Shown here: piece by piece, positions 36,142 through 45,091 of the stretch
How positions within the stretch are numbered: position 1 is the stretch's first letter
Layout: each line of letters begins with the position of its first letter
Origin: Thiosulfatihalobacter marinus
GTDB lineage: Bacteria; Pseudomonadota; Alphaproteobacteria; Rhodobacterales; Rhodobacteraceae
Length of the DNA: 64,000 nucleotides
Direction of reading: 5' to 3'
Assembly: GCF_016019955.1 (NCBI RefSeq)
Contig: NZ_JAECRZ010000008.1
Location: 1 to 64,000, forward strand
Made by a program: the position numbers and the translations under genes
Notes under the pieces: generated by a model
Seen by the model: the letters and a program-made list of their open reading frames with translations, nothing else
What the model was told of the DNA's origin: nothing
Databases searched by the model: none

Positions 36142-37949
36142 TCTGCCGCCTCCACCAGAACCGGGGCCGCCTTGGCCATTGTGTAATAGAATTTCTGCAT
36201 GTCCCAGGCCGCCGTCGGACAGCGTTCGGCGCACAGGCCGCAATGCAGGCACACGTCTTCGTCCTTGACCATCACCTTGCCGGTGGGCAATTCGCCCGAC
36301 ACGTAAAGATCCTGTTCCGCGTTGTCGGCCGGCACCAACAGGTTCTGGCGCAGCTCCGGCTCTTCGGCATTCTCGACAAAGCTGATACAGCTGGTCGGAC
36401 AGATATCGGTGCAGGCGTCGCACTCGATACAGGCGGACTCGGTGAACACGGTCTGCGCATCACAGTTCAAACAGCGTTCCGCCTGTACAAAGGCTGTCTC
36501 GGCGTCAAAGCCCAGCTCCACCTCCAGCGTCTTGCTTTTCAGCGCCTGCTCCAGATCCACCAGAGGTACGGCTTCACGCTTGTCCGTCACCGGGATGCTG
36601 TCATAGCTCCATTCGTGAATGCCCATCTTCTGGCTTACCAGCGTGACATGCGGATCGGGGCGGCCAACCTCTGGGTCAAGCCCCCGGCAATACATGTCGA
36701 TCGATACCGCCGCCTTGTGGCCATGCGCCACCGCGGTGATGATATTGGCCGGGCCAAAGGCGGCATCGCCGCCAAAGAACACCTTCTTGTTGGTCGACTG
36801 GAACGTTTCATCGTCATTGATGATCGGCGTGCCCCAGCTGGTAAACCGCACCCCTGTCGATTTCTCGATCCAGGGAAAGGAGTTTTCCTGCCCGATGGCG
36901 ATCAGAACGTCATCACAGGCGACATGAACCAGGTCTTCACCGGTCGGTACCAGGCTGCGCTTGCCGTCCTTGTCATACTGGGCCTCGACCTTTTCAAAGG
37001 TCATGCCAACCAGCTTGCCGTCCTTGTGCACGAATTCCTTGGGCACGTGATTGTCGAGAATCGGAATGCCTTCGTGGATGGCATCCTCCTTTTCCCAGGG
37101 GCTGGCCTTCATGTCCTCGAACGGGGAGCGCACGATCACCTTCACGTCCTCGCCGCCCAGCCGGCGCGACGTGCGGCAGCAATCCATCGCCGTATTGCCC
37201 CCGCCCAGCACAATCACCCGCTTGCCGATGCTCTTGATATGGTCAAAGGCAACGCTGGCCAGCCAGTCCAGCCCGATATGGATATTGGCCCCGGCCTCGG
37301 TGCGGCCCGGCAGGTTCGGCAAATCCCGCCCGCGCGGCGCGCCGCAACCCACGAAAACCGCGTCATAATCCTTGTCCAGAACGCTTTGCAGACTGTCGAC
37401 ATAGGTGTTGAAATGCGCATGAACCCCCATGTCCAGCACATAGTTCACTTCCTCGTCCAACACTTCGACCGGCAGGCGGAACGTGGGGATCTCGGAGCGC
37501 ATGAACCCGCCGCCCTTTTCCTGGGCATCAAAAAGGTGCATCTCATAGCCCAGCGGCGCCAGGTCCCGCGCCACCGTCAACGAGGCCGGTCCGCCCCCGA
37601 TCAGCGCGATCTTCTTGCCGTTCTTCGGACCTGCCCCGGGCATCAGCCCCTTCACGTCGCCCTTGAAATCCGCCGCCACCCGTTTCAGCCGGCAGATCGC
37701 CACCGGCTCTTCCTCGACCCGCCCGCGTCGGCAGGCCGGCTCGCAGGGCCGGTCACAGGTGCGTCCCAGCACGCCGGGAAAGACGTTGCTTTCCCAGTTG
37801 ATCATGTAGGCGTCGGTATATCGTTCCTGAGCGATCAGCCGGATATATTCCGGCACCGGCGTATGCGCCGGGCAGGCAAACTGGCAATCGACGACTTTGT
37901 GGAAATATTCAGGGTCGTTGGTGTCGGTCGGCTTCAACGGGTCCTCCAT
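36138..37949 (-). CDS. GltD-like FAD oxidoreductase with C-terminal 2[4Fe-4S] domain
   Basis: A 603-residue flavoprotein. The N-terminal Fe-S domain of the GltD/DPD type has CQFACPAHTPV near residue 23 and CDRPCEPACRRG near 64. An FAD Rossmann motif (ALIGGGPASLT) follows near 115 and an NAD(P)H motif (VIVLGGGNTAMDCC) near 250. The C-terminus carries CIECDACTDICPTSC and CLHCGLCAERCP, ligands for two [4Fe-4S] clusters. It probably moves electrons between the 2-oxoacid oxidoreductase and NAD(P)H, replacing free ferredoxin. It is first in the operon, and a CGTCG/CGACG inverted repeat lies upstream at 37995-38010, perhaps an operator. Confidence 0.82.
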   Translation of the reverse strand: MEDPLKPTDTNDPEYFHKVVDCQFACPAHTPVPEYIRLIAQERYTDAYMINWESNVFPGVLGRTCDRPCEPACRRGRVEEEPVAICRLKRVAADFKGDVKGLMPGAGPKNGKKIALIGGGPASLTVARDLAPLGYEMHLFDAQEKGGGFMRSEIPTFRLPVEVLDEEVNYVLDMGVHAHFNTYVDSLQSVLDKDYDAVFVGCGAPRGRDLPNLPGRTEAGANIHIGLDWLASVAFDHIKSIGKRVIVLGGGNTAMDCCRTSRRLGGEDVKVIVRSPFEDMKASPWEKEDAIHEGIPILDNHVPKEFVHKDGKLVGMTFEKVEAQYDKDGKRSLVPTGEDLVHVACDDVLIAIGQENSFPWIEKSTGVRFTSWGTPIINDDETFQSTNKKVFFGGDAAFGPANIITAVAHGHKAAVSIDMYCRGLDPEVGRPDPHVTLVSQKMGIHEWSYDSIPVTDKREAVPLVDLEQALKSKTLEVELGFDAETAFVQAERCLNCDAQTVFTESACIECDACTDICPTSCISFVENAEEPELRQNLLVPADNAEQDLYVSGELPTGKVMVKDEDVCLHCGLCAERCPTAAWDMQKFYYTMAKAAPVLVEAAE

Positions 37950-38140
37950 CGCTGGACCTGACTAAGGTCTGGCTGGGCAAATCGCAGGGCGTATCGTCGC
38001 GTACACGACGGTACACCCAACAAAAGCGACCATATGACAGGAGTGTAAAGCCCCGAATTCGCAATCTGTCGAGAAATCGGGCAACTGCGACACTAAATTG
38101 CGCCAAAGCCCGCCCATCCCCCTGAAAATGCCGATCCGTA

Positions 38141-39001
38141 CTACAAGATAACCGCCGGTTCCGCCTGCCCTCGGGTGACGTTCTCACACACAAAGGTCAT
38201 CCCGTTCTGTGGCTCCGCCGCCACCACCTCGGGCGACAGGTGCTCCAGCGCCGTGGTGCAGAACAGCGATGTCATTTCCGCGCCGCCAAAGGCCGGGCAG
38301 GACGAATGCCGCCCGCCCACCCCGACCGCGCGCAGGAATGTCCCGTCCGGGGCATAGGCCGCCACGCGCGATGCCCCCCATTGCGCGATCCACACATTGC
38401 CCTCGGCATCCGTCACCGCGCCATCCGGGTTCAGCCCCTCCGCGCGCTGGTCCACGAAAACCTCCGCCGCGCCGATCGGCCAGCCGGTGTCCCGGTCCAG
38501 CGCCCAGCGCATCACCCGCCCGCTCAGCGTATCGGTGTAATAGCCAAGCCCGCCCCCCGGCGCGAAACAGATCGCATTGGAAATCGACACGTCCGGCACC
38601 AGCTTGCGCAACTCGCCCCTGTAATATCGGTATATCGCGCCCGCCTTCGGCTCGGCGCCCTTGCCCATCGTCCCGATCCAGAACCCGCCCTGCGGGTCGG
38701 CCCGCCCGTCATTGCTGCGCGTCGCCATGTTGTCCGCCTCCAGCGGCACCAGCAAATCCCGCTGCCCGCTGCCCGGATCGAACCGCCACAACCCGGTTTC
38801 CGAGGCCAGAATCAGCGTTTCGCGATCCACCCAGCCAGCCGCCGAAACATACTCGTCAAACGCCCATTCCAACGGCGCCTCACCCTCCCGGCTCAGCAAC
38901 CGCTTTCCCAAAATATCAAACCAGAACAACTGTTTGCGAAGCGGATGCCACAACGGCCCCTCCCCCAACGCACAGACCCGTTCGTCATAAACCCGACTCA
39001 T
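38141..39001 (-). CDS. SMP-30/gluconolactonase-like lactonase
   Basis: A 286-residue six-bladed beta-propeller of the SMP-30/LRE family. It opens with [10 protein letters not shown] (metal-binding Glu), then has the [23 protein letters not shown] segment with the Asn-Asp metal ligands, [11 protein letters not shown] and [17 protein letters not shown]. It hydrolyses a sugar lactone, presumably galactonolactone or arabinonolactone, given the neighbours. Its ATG overlaps the dgoA stop by four bases, making it the last gene of the dgoK-dgoA-lactonase operon. Confidence 0.85.
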   Translation of the reverse strand: MSRVYDERVCALGEGPLWHPLRKQLFWFDILGKRLLSREGEAPLEWAFDEYVSAAGWVDRETLILASETGLWRFDPGSGQRDLLVPLEADNMATRSNDGRADPQGGFWIGTMGKGAEPKAGAIYRYYRGELRKLVPDVSISNAICFAPGGGLGYYTDTLSGRVMRWALDRDTGWPIGAAEVFVDQRAEGLNPDGAVTDAEGNVWIAQWGASRVAAYAPDGTFLRAVGVGGRHSSCPAFGGAEMTSLFCTTALEHLSPEVVAAEPQNGMTFVCENVTRGQAEPAVIL

Positions 39002-39603
39002 GTCATTACCTCGTCATAGGCGCGTACCAGCGCAACAGCGCGTTCGCGCACATCCTCCACGGTCATGCCCGGCCTGTACAGGGCCGACCCGATGCCGAAC
39101 CCATCCGCGCTGGCCGCCCGCCATTGCGCGAAATTCGCCGGTCCCGCGCCGCCCACCGCAAAAACCTGCGTTCCCGCCGGCAGCACCGCGCGCAGCGCCG
39201 CCAGCCCGCCCGGCCCGGCCATATTGCCCGGAAACAGCTTCAGCCCGGTCGCCCCGGCGCCCAGCGCGGCAAAGGCTTCGCTGGGGGTGAATATCCCCGG
39301 CCAGCTTTCCAGCCCAAGCGCCCGTGTATGCGCGATCACCGCGCCGTCGCAATTGGGCGACACGATCAGCCGGCCACCAACCCCGGCCACCGCATCCACC
39401 TGCGCCACACTCAGCACCGTGCCTGCCCCGATCAACGCCCGGTCGCCGCAGGCCACCACCATGGCCCCGATGCTCTTCAGCGGATCGGGCGAATTCAACG
39501 GCACCTCGATCCTCTTTATCCCCGCATCGATCAGCGCCGCGCAAACCGGCACGGCCTCGTCCGGCGTGACGCCCCGCAAAATAGCGATCAAGGCCCTGCT
39601 CAT
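38998..39603 (-). CDS. dgoA: 2-dehydro-3-deoxy-6-phosphogalactonate aldolase
   Basis: A 201-residue class I KDPG/KDPGal aldolase. The catalytic Glu lies in [10 protein letters not shown] (residue near 33), and the Schiff-base Lys is in [12 protein letters not shown] near 120. It cleaves KDPGal to pyruvate and glyceraldehyde 3-phosphate. The ATG at 39603 overlaps the kinase stop by four bases; the longer frame upstream is antisense or shared coding. Together with the adjacent kinase this points to the DeLey-Doudoroff route for galactose or galactonate; the dehydratase is not in the window. Confidence 0.92.
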   Translation of the reverse strand: MSRALIAILRGVTPDEAVPVCAALIDAGIKRIEVPLNSPDPLKSIGAMVVACGDRALIGAGTVLSVAQVDAVAGVGGRLIVSPNCDGAVIAHTRALGLESWPGIFTPSEAFAALGAGATGLKLFPGNMAGPGGLAALRAVLPAGTQVFAVGGAGPANFAQWRAASADGFGIGSALYRPGMTVEDVRERAVALVRAYDEVMT

Positions 39604-40499
39604 ATCCCGGTCTCCACCATGTTGCGCGCCGCCACCAGCCCGGCCAGCGTCATCGCATTGCAATCCTGTATCTCAACCGGCACGCCCTGCGCCCTCAGCG
39701 CATCGCCATAGATGCCCGCCATCGCCCCGGCGCCGATCACCGCCACGCGCTGGCCCAGCCAATAGGGCCGCGCCGCGCGCATCTCTGCCCCGATCAGCAA
39801 CCCCGAAAGCCGTGCCCGCGCCGCGCCGCCATCGATCCCGTCCAGCAGATCGGACGCACGGATGCCGAACAACCGCCCGGCCAGTTGCTCGGGTTGCGAC
39901 AGGGTGATGTCCAGCCCCGCGTCAAAGGCCGCCCTGTCCCATCCCGCCCCCACCGAATGGCGCAGCACCGATTTTCCCGACAACAGGTCAAACATCTCGC
40001 CCGTCATGAAGGTCTGGAAACTCACCACTTCCCCGGCGCTGACATGGGCCCATTTCGTATGCGTGCCCGGCAGGCAGATCACCCCGTCCCAGCCAGGGTT
40101 TTGCGCAAGAAATCCCGCGATCTGGGTCTCTTCGCCGCGCATCACATCGGCGGGCCGCGCCTGTTTCAGCCCTGCCACCAGATAGACCCGCAGCCGCGTA
40201 TCCGTGTCCGGCACGCGCATTGGCCGGTCTGGCAGCGGCCTCGCCGGGACCGCCGCATAGGGCGCCTCGGCCCATCCCTGACGGGCGCCCACCATGCCAC
40301 AGGCGATCACATCCGTCGCCCCGTCGCCCAGCCAGGGCGCGATCATTTCCAGCAAGGCGGGCTCGAACCGATCGCGCGCCAGCCGCCCCATCCCCTGATC
40401 GCCGCTGACTTCGGCCAATGCCGTTTCGCCCCGCATCGCAAAGGCCCGCAACCGGGATGTGCCCCAGTCCACCGCAATCCATTCCGCCGTTACGCTCAT
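39600..40499 (-). CDS. dgoK: 2-dehydro-3-deoxygalactonokinase
   Basis: A 299-residue kinase of the DgoK family (ASKHA-type fold). Landmarks are [13 protein letters not shown] at the N-terminus, the [14 protein letters not shown] segment near 70, and [11 protein letters not shown] near 145, followed by a late [13 protein letters not shown] phosphate-binding turn. It phosphorylates 2-keto-3-deoxygalactonate for the aldolase that follows. The ATG at 40499 is the family start. It is the first gene of the sugar acid operon, divergent from the iclR-type gene. Confidence 0.92.
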   Translation of the reverse strand: MSVTAEWIAVDWGTSRLRAFAMRGETALAEVSGDQGMGRLARDRFEPALLEMIAPWLGDGATDVIACGMVGARQGWAEAPYAAVPARPLPDRPMRVPDTDTRLRVYLVAGLKQARPADVMRGEETQIAGFLAQNPGWDGVICLPGTHTKWAHVSAGEVVSFQTFMTGEMFDLLSGKSVLRHSVGAGWDRAAFDAGLDITLSQPEQLAGRLFGIRASDLLDGIDGGAARARLSGLLIGAEMRAARPYWLGQRVAVIGAGAMAGIYGDALRAQGVPVEIQDCNAMTLAGLVAARNMVETGI

Positions 40500-40562
40500 C
40501 ACCCGCTCCAGACTCTCCGCGCGCCGCATCGTCCGCCGGTCACGCCCCTTGCGGTTCCACAT

Positions 40563-40594
40563 ATTGAAACCTAATATTACATAATGAAACCTTA
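40563..40594. promoter_or_regulatory. Candidate IclR operator in the dgoK-iclR divergent region
   Basis: Direct repeats ATTGAAACCTAA (40563-40574) and AATGAAACCTTA (40583-40594) lie 20 bp apart, two helical turns, around a TAATATTA palindrome in an AT-rich patch of otherwise GC-rich DNA. The half-site ATGAAAC resembles half of the KdgR (IclR family) box. It lies between the start codons of dgoK and the regulator, so it could control both. Confidence 0.5.
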
Positions 40595-40661
40595 CACCGC
40601 ACGCGCGGCGGGTTTGTCAACACAAACCGCCCGGACACGGGCCGCAAGAGGGATAGGATAC

Positions 40662-41477
40662 ATGGCCGAGAATGGAACCGTGGGCAAAGCCTGCGATGTG
40701 CTGACGCTTGTGGCCGATTTCGGCCACCCTGTACGTTTTGCCCGGATTCAGGCGCGCAGCACCTTGCCCAAGGCGACGCTCTATCGCCTTCTGCAATCCC
40801 TCACCAATCAGCGTATGCTGGCCTATGATGGCGCGGCCCAAACCTATGCGCCGGGGATGCGGCTGGTGCGGCTGGCCCACGCGGCCTGGGCGCAAAACGC
40901 GCTGGCCCCGGCGGCCCGCCCCTTCCTCGATCGCCTGTCCCGCGACATTCCCGAAACCGTGCACCTGGCACAACTGGATGCCGGTCAGGTGCTGTATGTC
41001 GACAAGCGCGAGGCGAACAAGCCGGTCGACATGTATTCGCAGGCCGGAAAGGTGGCCCCGGCCTATTGCACCGGCGTGGGCAAGGCGATGCTGGCCTTCC
41101 TGCCCGAACCGGACCTGTCGCGCGCATTGGCGCTGCAAAGCTATCACCGGTTCACCGATCATACCTTGTGCAGCGAACGGGCACTGCGCGCCGCGCTGGA
41201 AGACATTCGCCTGCACGGCGTTGCCTATGACCGGGAAGAGCACGAACCCGGTATCATCTGCATCGCGGCCCCGGTGCTGAACCGGGCCGGGCGCGTGCTT
41301 GGCGCGCTGTCGATCACCGGGCCGACGCACCGCACCGGATTTGATCAGCTGGGCGCCTGGGCCACGCGACTTGTCGACACCGCCAACCGCATCGGGCAAG
41401 AGGTCGAACTGTGGCAATTCCCCGAATTTCCCCCGCCCGCGCCGCGCCCGATCGGCACCGGTGCAATACCGACGTGA
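40662..41477 (+). CDS. IclR-family transcriptional regulator
   Basis: A 271-residue IclR-type protein: an N-terminal winged helix-turn-helix (RIQARSTLPKATLYRLLQSLTNQRML) and a C-terminal effector domain with the conserved PAYCTGVGKAMLAFLP stretch and CIAAPVLNRAGRVLGALSITGP. The ATG at 40662 follows gagggatagg and fits the domain start better than the upstream frame. It probably represses the divergent sugar acid operon until a pathway keto-sugar acid is bound. Its last codons (IGTGAIPT) are formed by repeat copy C. Confidence 0.88.
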   Translation: MAENGTVGKACDVLTLVADFGHPVRFARIQARSTLPKATLYRLLQSLTNQRMLAYDGAAQTYAPGMRLVRLAHAAWAQNALAPAARPFLDRLSRDIPETVHLAQLDAGQVLYVDKREANKPVDMYSQAGKVAPAYCTGVGKAMLAFLPEPDLSRALALQSYHRFTDHTLCSERALRAALEDIRLHGVAYDREEHEPGIICIAAPVLNRAGRVLGALSITGPTHRTGFDQLGAWATRLVDTANRIGQEVELWQFPEFPPPAPRPIGTGAIPT

Positions 41478-41494
41478 TACCGACGCGATACCGA
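41455..41494. repeat. ATACCGACRYR repeat array, copy C
   Basis: Three exact-length 11-bp units (ATACCGACGTG, ATACCGACGCG, ATACCGACACG) lie between the iclR and aminotransferase stops, preceded by a degenerate unit (CACCGGTGCA). The first units encode the C-terminus of the IclR protein. The array lies about 9 nt past the stop of the minus-strand aminotransferase gene. The GTTAACCCC block of copies A and B is absent. Confidence 0.72.
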
Positions 41495-41502
41495 CACGGG
41501 TT

Positions 41503-42444
41503 TTACCGGCCCCGCGCCGCCTTTTGCGCCGCCACGTTATCGGCGATCGCCTGCTTGTACAGCGCCCGGAGTCGCGTTGTTACGGGCCGTTCCCCGGTGC
41601 CGATAATCCGCCCGTCGATCTCGGCCACCGGCGTCTGGGCGCCAAAGGTGCCGGTCAGAAATGCCTCGTCCGCGCCATAGGCTACATACAGCGAATAGTT
41701 CTTTTCTTTTAGGGGGATACCGTTTTCGTGACACAGGTCGATCACCTTTTGCCGCGTCACCCCGTTCATGCAGTAATCCCCCGTCGAGGTCCAAACCTCG
41801 CCCCGGCGCACGATGAAGAAATTGCAGGCATTGGTGGTGTTCACGAATCCATGCGGGTCCAGCATCAGCGCCTCATCCGCCCCGGCCTGTTCGGCCTGTA
41901 GACAGGCAATCACGCAAGTCAGCTTGGAATGGCTGTTGAACTTGGCATCCTGACTATGCGGCAAGCCCCGCACCTGCGGCACACTTGCCAGCTTAATACC
42001 TTGTTTTTGAGTGCTTTGCGCCGGCCTGGAATGCTCGACAATGGCCACGATTGTCGGCCCGAACCGCGACAGGCCGGGGTGCTGAAACGGCTTGGCCTTG
42101 CGTCCCCGCGTGATCATCAGGCGGCAATGGGCATCGCCCGTCATCCCGTTCGCCGCCGCTGTCCGGTCCAGAATGTCCCGGATATCCTGTGGCCCTTCCT
42201 CGATCGACAGCGCCACCGCCTTGAGCGCGCCGAACAGCCGGTCCATGTGTTCCTCGAAAAACGCCCATTCGCCGTCGTAAAGCCGCATCCCCTCCCACAT
42301 GCCGTCACCCAGCATGAAGCCGCTGTCGTAAACCGACACAACCGCCTGATCTTTTGGCACAATATGCCCGTTCACATAGATCCTGATGTGATCGTTCCGC
42401 CTGTCGGCCTCGGCGTCATGTGTCGAATGGCGCTGGGTGCTCAT
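41503..42444 (-). CDS. Class IV PLP aminotransferase (D-amino acid or branched-chain type)
   Basis: A 313-residue fold-type IV aminotransferase. It has the N-terminal IYVNGHIVPKDQAVVSVYDSGFMLGDGMWEGMR, the PLP lysine in NSHSKLTCVIA near residue 180, the EALMLDPHGFVNTTNACNFFIV segment and GVTRQKVIDLC. Family members transaminate D-amino acids, branched-chain amino acids or 4-amino-4-deoxychorismate; the TTNACNFF phrase resembles D-amino acid and BCAT-like proteins. The specificity is open. It is a single gene ending by repeat copy C. Confidence 0.78.
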   Translation of the reverse strand: MSTQRHSTHDAEADRRNDHIRIYVNGHIVPKDQAVVSVYDSGFMLGDGMWEGMRLYDGEWAFFEEHMDRLFGALKAVALSIEEGPQDIRDILDRTAAANGMTGDAHCRLMITRGRKAKPFQHPGLSRFGPTIVAIVEHSRPAQSTQKQGIKLASVPQVRGLPHSQDAKFNSHSKLTCVIACLQAEQAGADEALMLDPHGFVNTTNACNFFIVRRGEVWTSTGDYCMNGVTRQKVIDLCHENGIPLKEKNYSLYVAYGADEAFLTGTFGAQTPVAEIDGRIIGTGERPVTTRLRALYKQAIADNVAAQKAARGR

Positions 42445-42511
42445 GCCTCTCCCTTCCAGGCTTGTCCGTGCACCACCCTAGGCCCTGTCGCACACCTTTC
42501 CAACCACCGCG

Positions 42512-42916
42512 TCACCGCTCTCTCGGCTCGGGAAAAACCACCGGCCCACCGTGTTTTTCCCATGTTGAAAACCCCTCTTTCAGATGCGCCGCTTCAAACC
42601 CCATATCCTGCAAAAGCGCCACCGAAAGCGCCGAACGCCACCCCGAGGCGCAATGAAAGACAAACTTGCGATCTTCCGCGAAAACTTCTTTGAAATAAGG
42701 GCTTTCCGGGTCCACCCAGAATTCCAGCATCCCGCGCGGGCAATGGAAACTGCCCGGAATGTACCCCAGCCTCTGGCGTTCGCGCACGTCGCGCAAATCC
42801 ACGATCTGCACCTCCGGGTCATCCATCATCGCGATCAGATCCGGCGTTTCGATCTCCTCGATCCGGGCGCGCGCGGTGGCCACCATCTCTTTCACCGATG
42901 TCTTCAGTTTCGCCAT
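42512..42916 (-). CDS. Rhodanese-domain protein
   Basis: A 134-residue single rhodanese domain. The active-site loop is CASGWR (FHCASGWRSALSVALL, Cys near residue 93), preceded by IVDLRDVRERQRLGYIPGSFHCPRG. Such enzymes transfer sulfane sulfur, for example from thiosulfate, through a cysteine persulfide. The start at 42916 (MAKLKTS) is chosen because the longer frame upstream is antisense to the region before the divergent flavoenzyme gene. Confidence 0.85.
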   Translation of the reverse strand: MAKLKTSVKEMVATARARIEEIETPDLIAMMDDPEVQIVDLRDVRERQRLGYIPGSFHCPRGMLEFWVDPESPYFKEVFAEDRKFVFHCASGWRSALSVALLQDMGFEAAHLKEGFSTWEKHGGPVVFPEPRER

Positions 42917-43034
42917 TGGCCCCACTCCTCGAAATCTGGCAACCTGCCTCATTTCCCACTTTCCCAGCTTGCCGCCAATCCCTACTGTCCTCAAGTGCCC
43001 CGCGCCCACCCCGTACCCAAAACGTTTCACCCTG

Positions 43035-44312
43035 ATGACAGACCCCGATACATCGCCGATCTCCCACTGGGATCACTCCGGCGCCGAGCCCGATCACTCC
43101 GCCCCGCTTGACGGGGACACCGCCTGCGATCTCTGCATTGTCGGGGGCGGCTATACCGGGCTGTCCACCGCCCTGCACGGCGCCGCGCGCGGGCTGGACT
43201 GCCACGTGATCGAGGCCAAGGGCATCGGCCATGGCGGGTCGGGCCGCAATGTCGGGCTGGTCAATGCGGGCCTGTGGCTGCCGCCGCGCGAGGTGCGCAA
43301 CAAGCTGGGCGACACGCTTGGCACATCGCTCGTGACAACCCTGGGCGAGATGCCCTCTTACGTATTCTCGCTGATCGAAACGCACCAGATCCGCTGCGAC
43401 CCCCGGCGCAACGGCACCATTCACGCCGCCCATTCGCCGCGCGGCCTTGCCGATCTCACCCGGCGCGCCAGCCAGTGGCAGGCCCTGGGCGCTCCGGTGG
43501 ACCTGCTCACGCCCGCACAGACCGCCGAAATGACCGGCACCCGGCGGTTTCATGGCGGCCTGCTGGACCGGCGCGCCGGAACCATAAACCCCATGGGATA
43601 CGCGCGCGGCCTTGCCCGGGCCGCGCGTGGCGCCGGGGCGCGCATATCCACCCACACCGACGCGCAGCGCCTGCGCCGCGAGAACGGCCATTGGCTGGTG
43701 CATACCGATCGCGGCACGGTCCGCGCGCGCAACGTGGTCCTGGCCACCAACGCCTATTCCGGCACGCTTTGGCCCGGCCTGGAAAAGCTCTTTACCACCA
43801 TCCACTTCTTTCAGGTCGCCACCGAACCGCTTGGCGCGCGGGCCGATGCGATCCTGAAGGGCGGGCAGGGTCTGTGGGACACCGCGCCGATCATGTTCTC
43901 GCTGCGCCGCGACGGCGACGGGCGGCTGATCATCGGGTCGATGGGCGCGGTTCATGGCCCCGATGGCGCCCTGTCGCGCCGCTGGGCCCGCAAGCAACTG
44001 GCCCGCCTGTTCCCCGATCTCGGGCCGGTCGATCCGGGCACACCCTGGCACGGCCGGATCGCCATGACGCCCGATCACGTTTTCCGCATGCATCGGCTGG
44101 AAGACGGGCTATTTGCACCGATCGGCTATAACGGGCGCGGCATCACAACGGGCACATTGTTCGGCAAGGCGCTGGCCGATCTGCTCTCGGGCGCCGATCC
44201 CGACAGCCTGCCAATCCCGGTGAGCCCGCCCAGGCCCATCCGCGCCCGACGGCTGCAAACCGGATTCTATCACGCCGCCTTTGCCGCCAATCAACTCTGG
44301 AAAAGCCTTTAG
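43035..44312 (+). CDS. DAO-family FAD-dependent oxidoreductase
   Basis: A 425-residue flavoenzyme of the D-amino acid oxidase/GlpO family. The FAD motif is CIVGGGYTGLSTALHGAARG near residue 34, the GSGRNVGLVNAGLW segment near 70 is typical of the PuuB/OrdL group (gamma-glutamylputrescine oxidase-like), and GYNGRGITTGTLFG near 375 closes the FAD site. It oxidises a secondary amine or amino acid derivative; the substrate is unknown. Its stop codon is the TAG whose T-A is the target duplication of the MITE that follows. Confidence 0.82.
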   Translation: MTDPDTSPISHWDHSGAEPDHSAPLDGDTACDLCIVGGGYTGLSTALHGAARGLDCHVIEAKGIGHGGSGRNVGLVNAGLWLPPREVRNKLGDTLGTSLVTTLGEMPSYVFSLIETHQIRCDPRRNGTIHAAHSPRGLADLTRRASQWQALGAPVDLLTPAQTAEMTGTRRFHGGLLDRRAGTINPMGYARGLARAARGAGARISTHTDAQRLRRENGHWLVHTDRGTVRARNVVLATNAYSGTLWPGLEKLFTTIHFFQVATEPLGARADAILKGGQGLWDTAPIMFSLRRDGDGRLIIGSMGAVHGPDGALSRRWARKQLARLFPDLGPVDPGTPWHGRIAMTPDHVFRMHRLEDGLFAPIGYNGRGITTGTLFGKALADLLSGADPDSLPIPVSPPRPIRARRLQTGFYHAAFAANQLWKSL

Positions 44313-44575
44313 GGTCAGGACCCATTAATCCTGCACCACTGGTTTAACAGATTTGCTGTCTGACTACGTACAATGCCGCAGGAATAGTGGTTCTATTTCA
44401 AGGCATTGAAAGGACGTCAGGCGGCAAATCCGTCAAATCCGCAGGACGCCAAATCCACTTCATCCCAGCGGCTTGGCACGCTTGGAAATAGAGCCACTAT
44501 GTCCGGCGCGCGTCAAACCCCCGATATTTCGCGGATTTGGCGCCAGTGGTGCAGGATTAATGGGTCCTGACCCTA
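44310..44575. mobile_element. MITE with perfect 33-bp terminal inverted repeats
   Basis: The ends (TAGGGTCAGGACCCATTAAT... at 44310-44342 and its exact complement at 44543-44575) match over 33 bp. Inside lies a second inverted pair (ATAGTGGTTCTATTTCAAG at 44384-44402 against 44481-44500, one mismatch and one gap). There is no ORF. The outer TA on each side looks like a target duplication, giving an element of 262 bp. It sits in the overlapping stop codons of two convergent genes. A TA duplication suggests mobilisation by an IS630/Tc1 or IS5 (IS427)-like transposase, not present here. Confidence 0.85.
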
Positions 44576-45079
44576 GGCACATGCCTTTGCGCACCAGGCC
44601 CGCAACGCCTCGGCATCGGCGGGCAACGGCGTCGCCATCTCGCCGGCGAAATCGACAAATTCGGGCAGGATGCCGCGCCCAACACCCACCAGCACCGGCA
44701 CACCCTGGTCCAGCGCCGCCGCGATCACATCGCGAAACCCGCGCCCGGCGGCTTCCTCGGGGCCAAACTTGTTAAGAATGAACAGCTCGGCACCGTGCAA
44801 TCCCCGCCCCTCGACCAAAGCCACGGAACGCGCAATTGCCTCCGGGTCCAGCCGACAGGCCCCCGACCCGGCGCCCAGCTCCTGAGTGATCGCGATAACC
44901 GGGCCGTCGGGCAACACCCGAACCTTCATATCGCACCCATTTTCGAACCGGCTGGCATGGCCCTGATCCCTGACGATCCCGGCCACCTGCCGCCCGCCAG
45001 CGCGCAACGCGTCGGCAAGGCTGGACAGCACCGCGTCGGTCTCGCCCTTTTTCGTCGAACTGACATACCCGATCTTCAT
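44573..45079 (-). CDS. DUF2478 protein
   Basis: A 168-residue protein of the DUF2478 type, starting MKIGYVSSTKKGETDAVLSSLADAL and carrying the conserved LNKFGPEEAAGRGFRDVI segment near residue 107. The family is described as P-loop NTPase-like (THEP1-related), but the Gly-rich loop is not canonical here, so NTP binding is uncertain. Its stop TAG is completed by the MITE end; the empty site would have read TAA. It is the last gene on the minus-strand ubiTUV transcript, 12 bp after ubiV, so a role in anaerobic ubiquinone synthesis or a related Fe-S/Mo process is possible. Confidence 0.65.
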   Translation of the reverse strand: MKIGYVSSTKKGETDAVLSSLADALRAGGRQVAGIVRDQGHASRFENGCDMKVRVLPDGPVIAITQELGAGSGACRLDPEAIARSVALVEGRGLHGAELFILNKFGPEEAAGRGFRDVIAAALDQGVPVLVGVGRGILPEFVDFAGEMATPLPADAEALRAWCAKACA

Positions 45080-45091
45080 CGCACCCTCCCG

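Noticed and set aside
34324-37961. Long plus-strand open frames of about 620 and 572 codons opposite the 2-oxoacid oxidoreductase operon
   Set aside because: They are antisense to genes with clear domains, are rich in His, Arg and Gln as expected from the third-position GC bias, and have no ribosome-binding site or motif.
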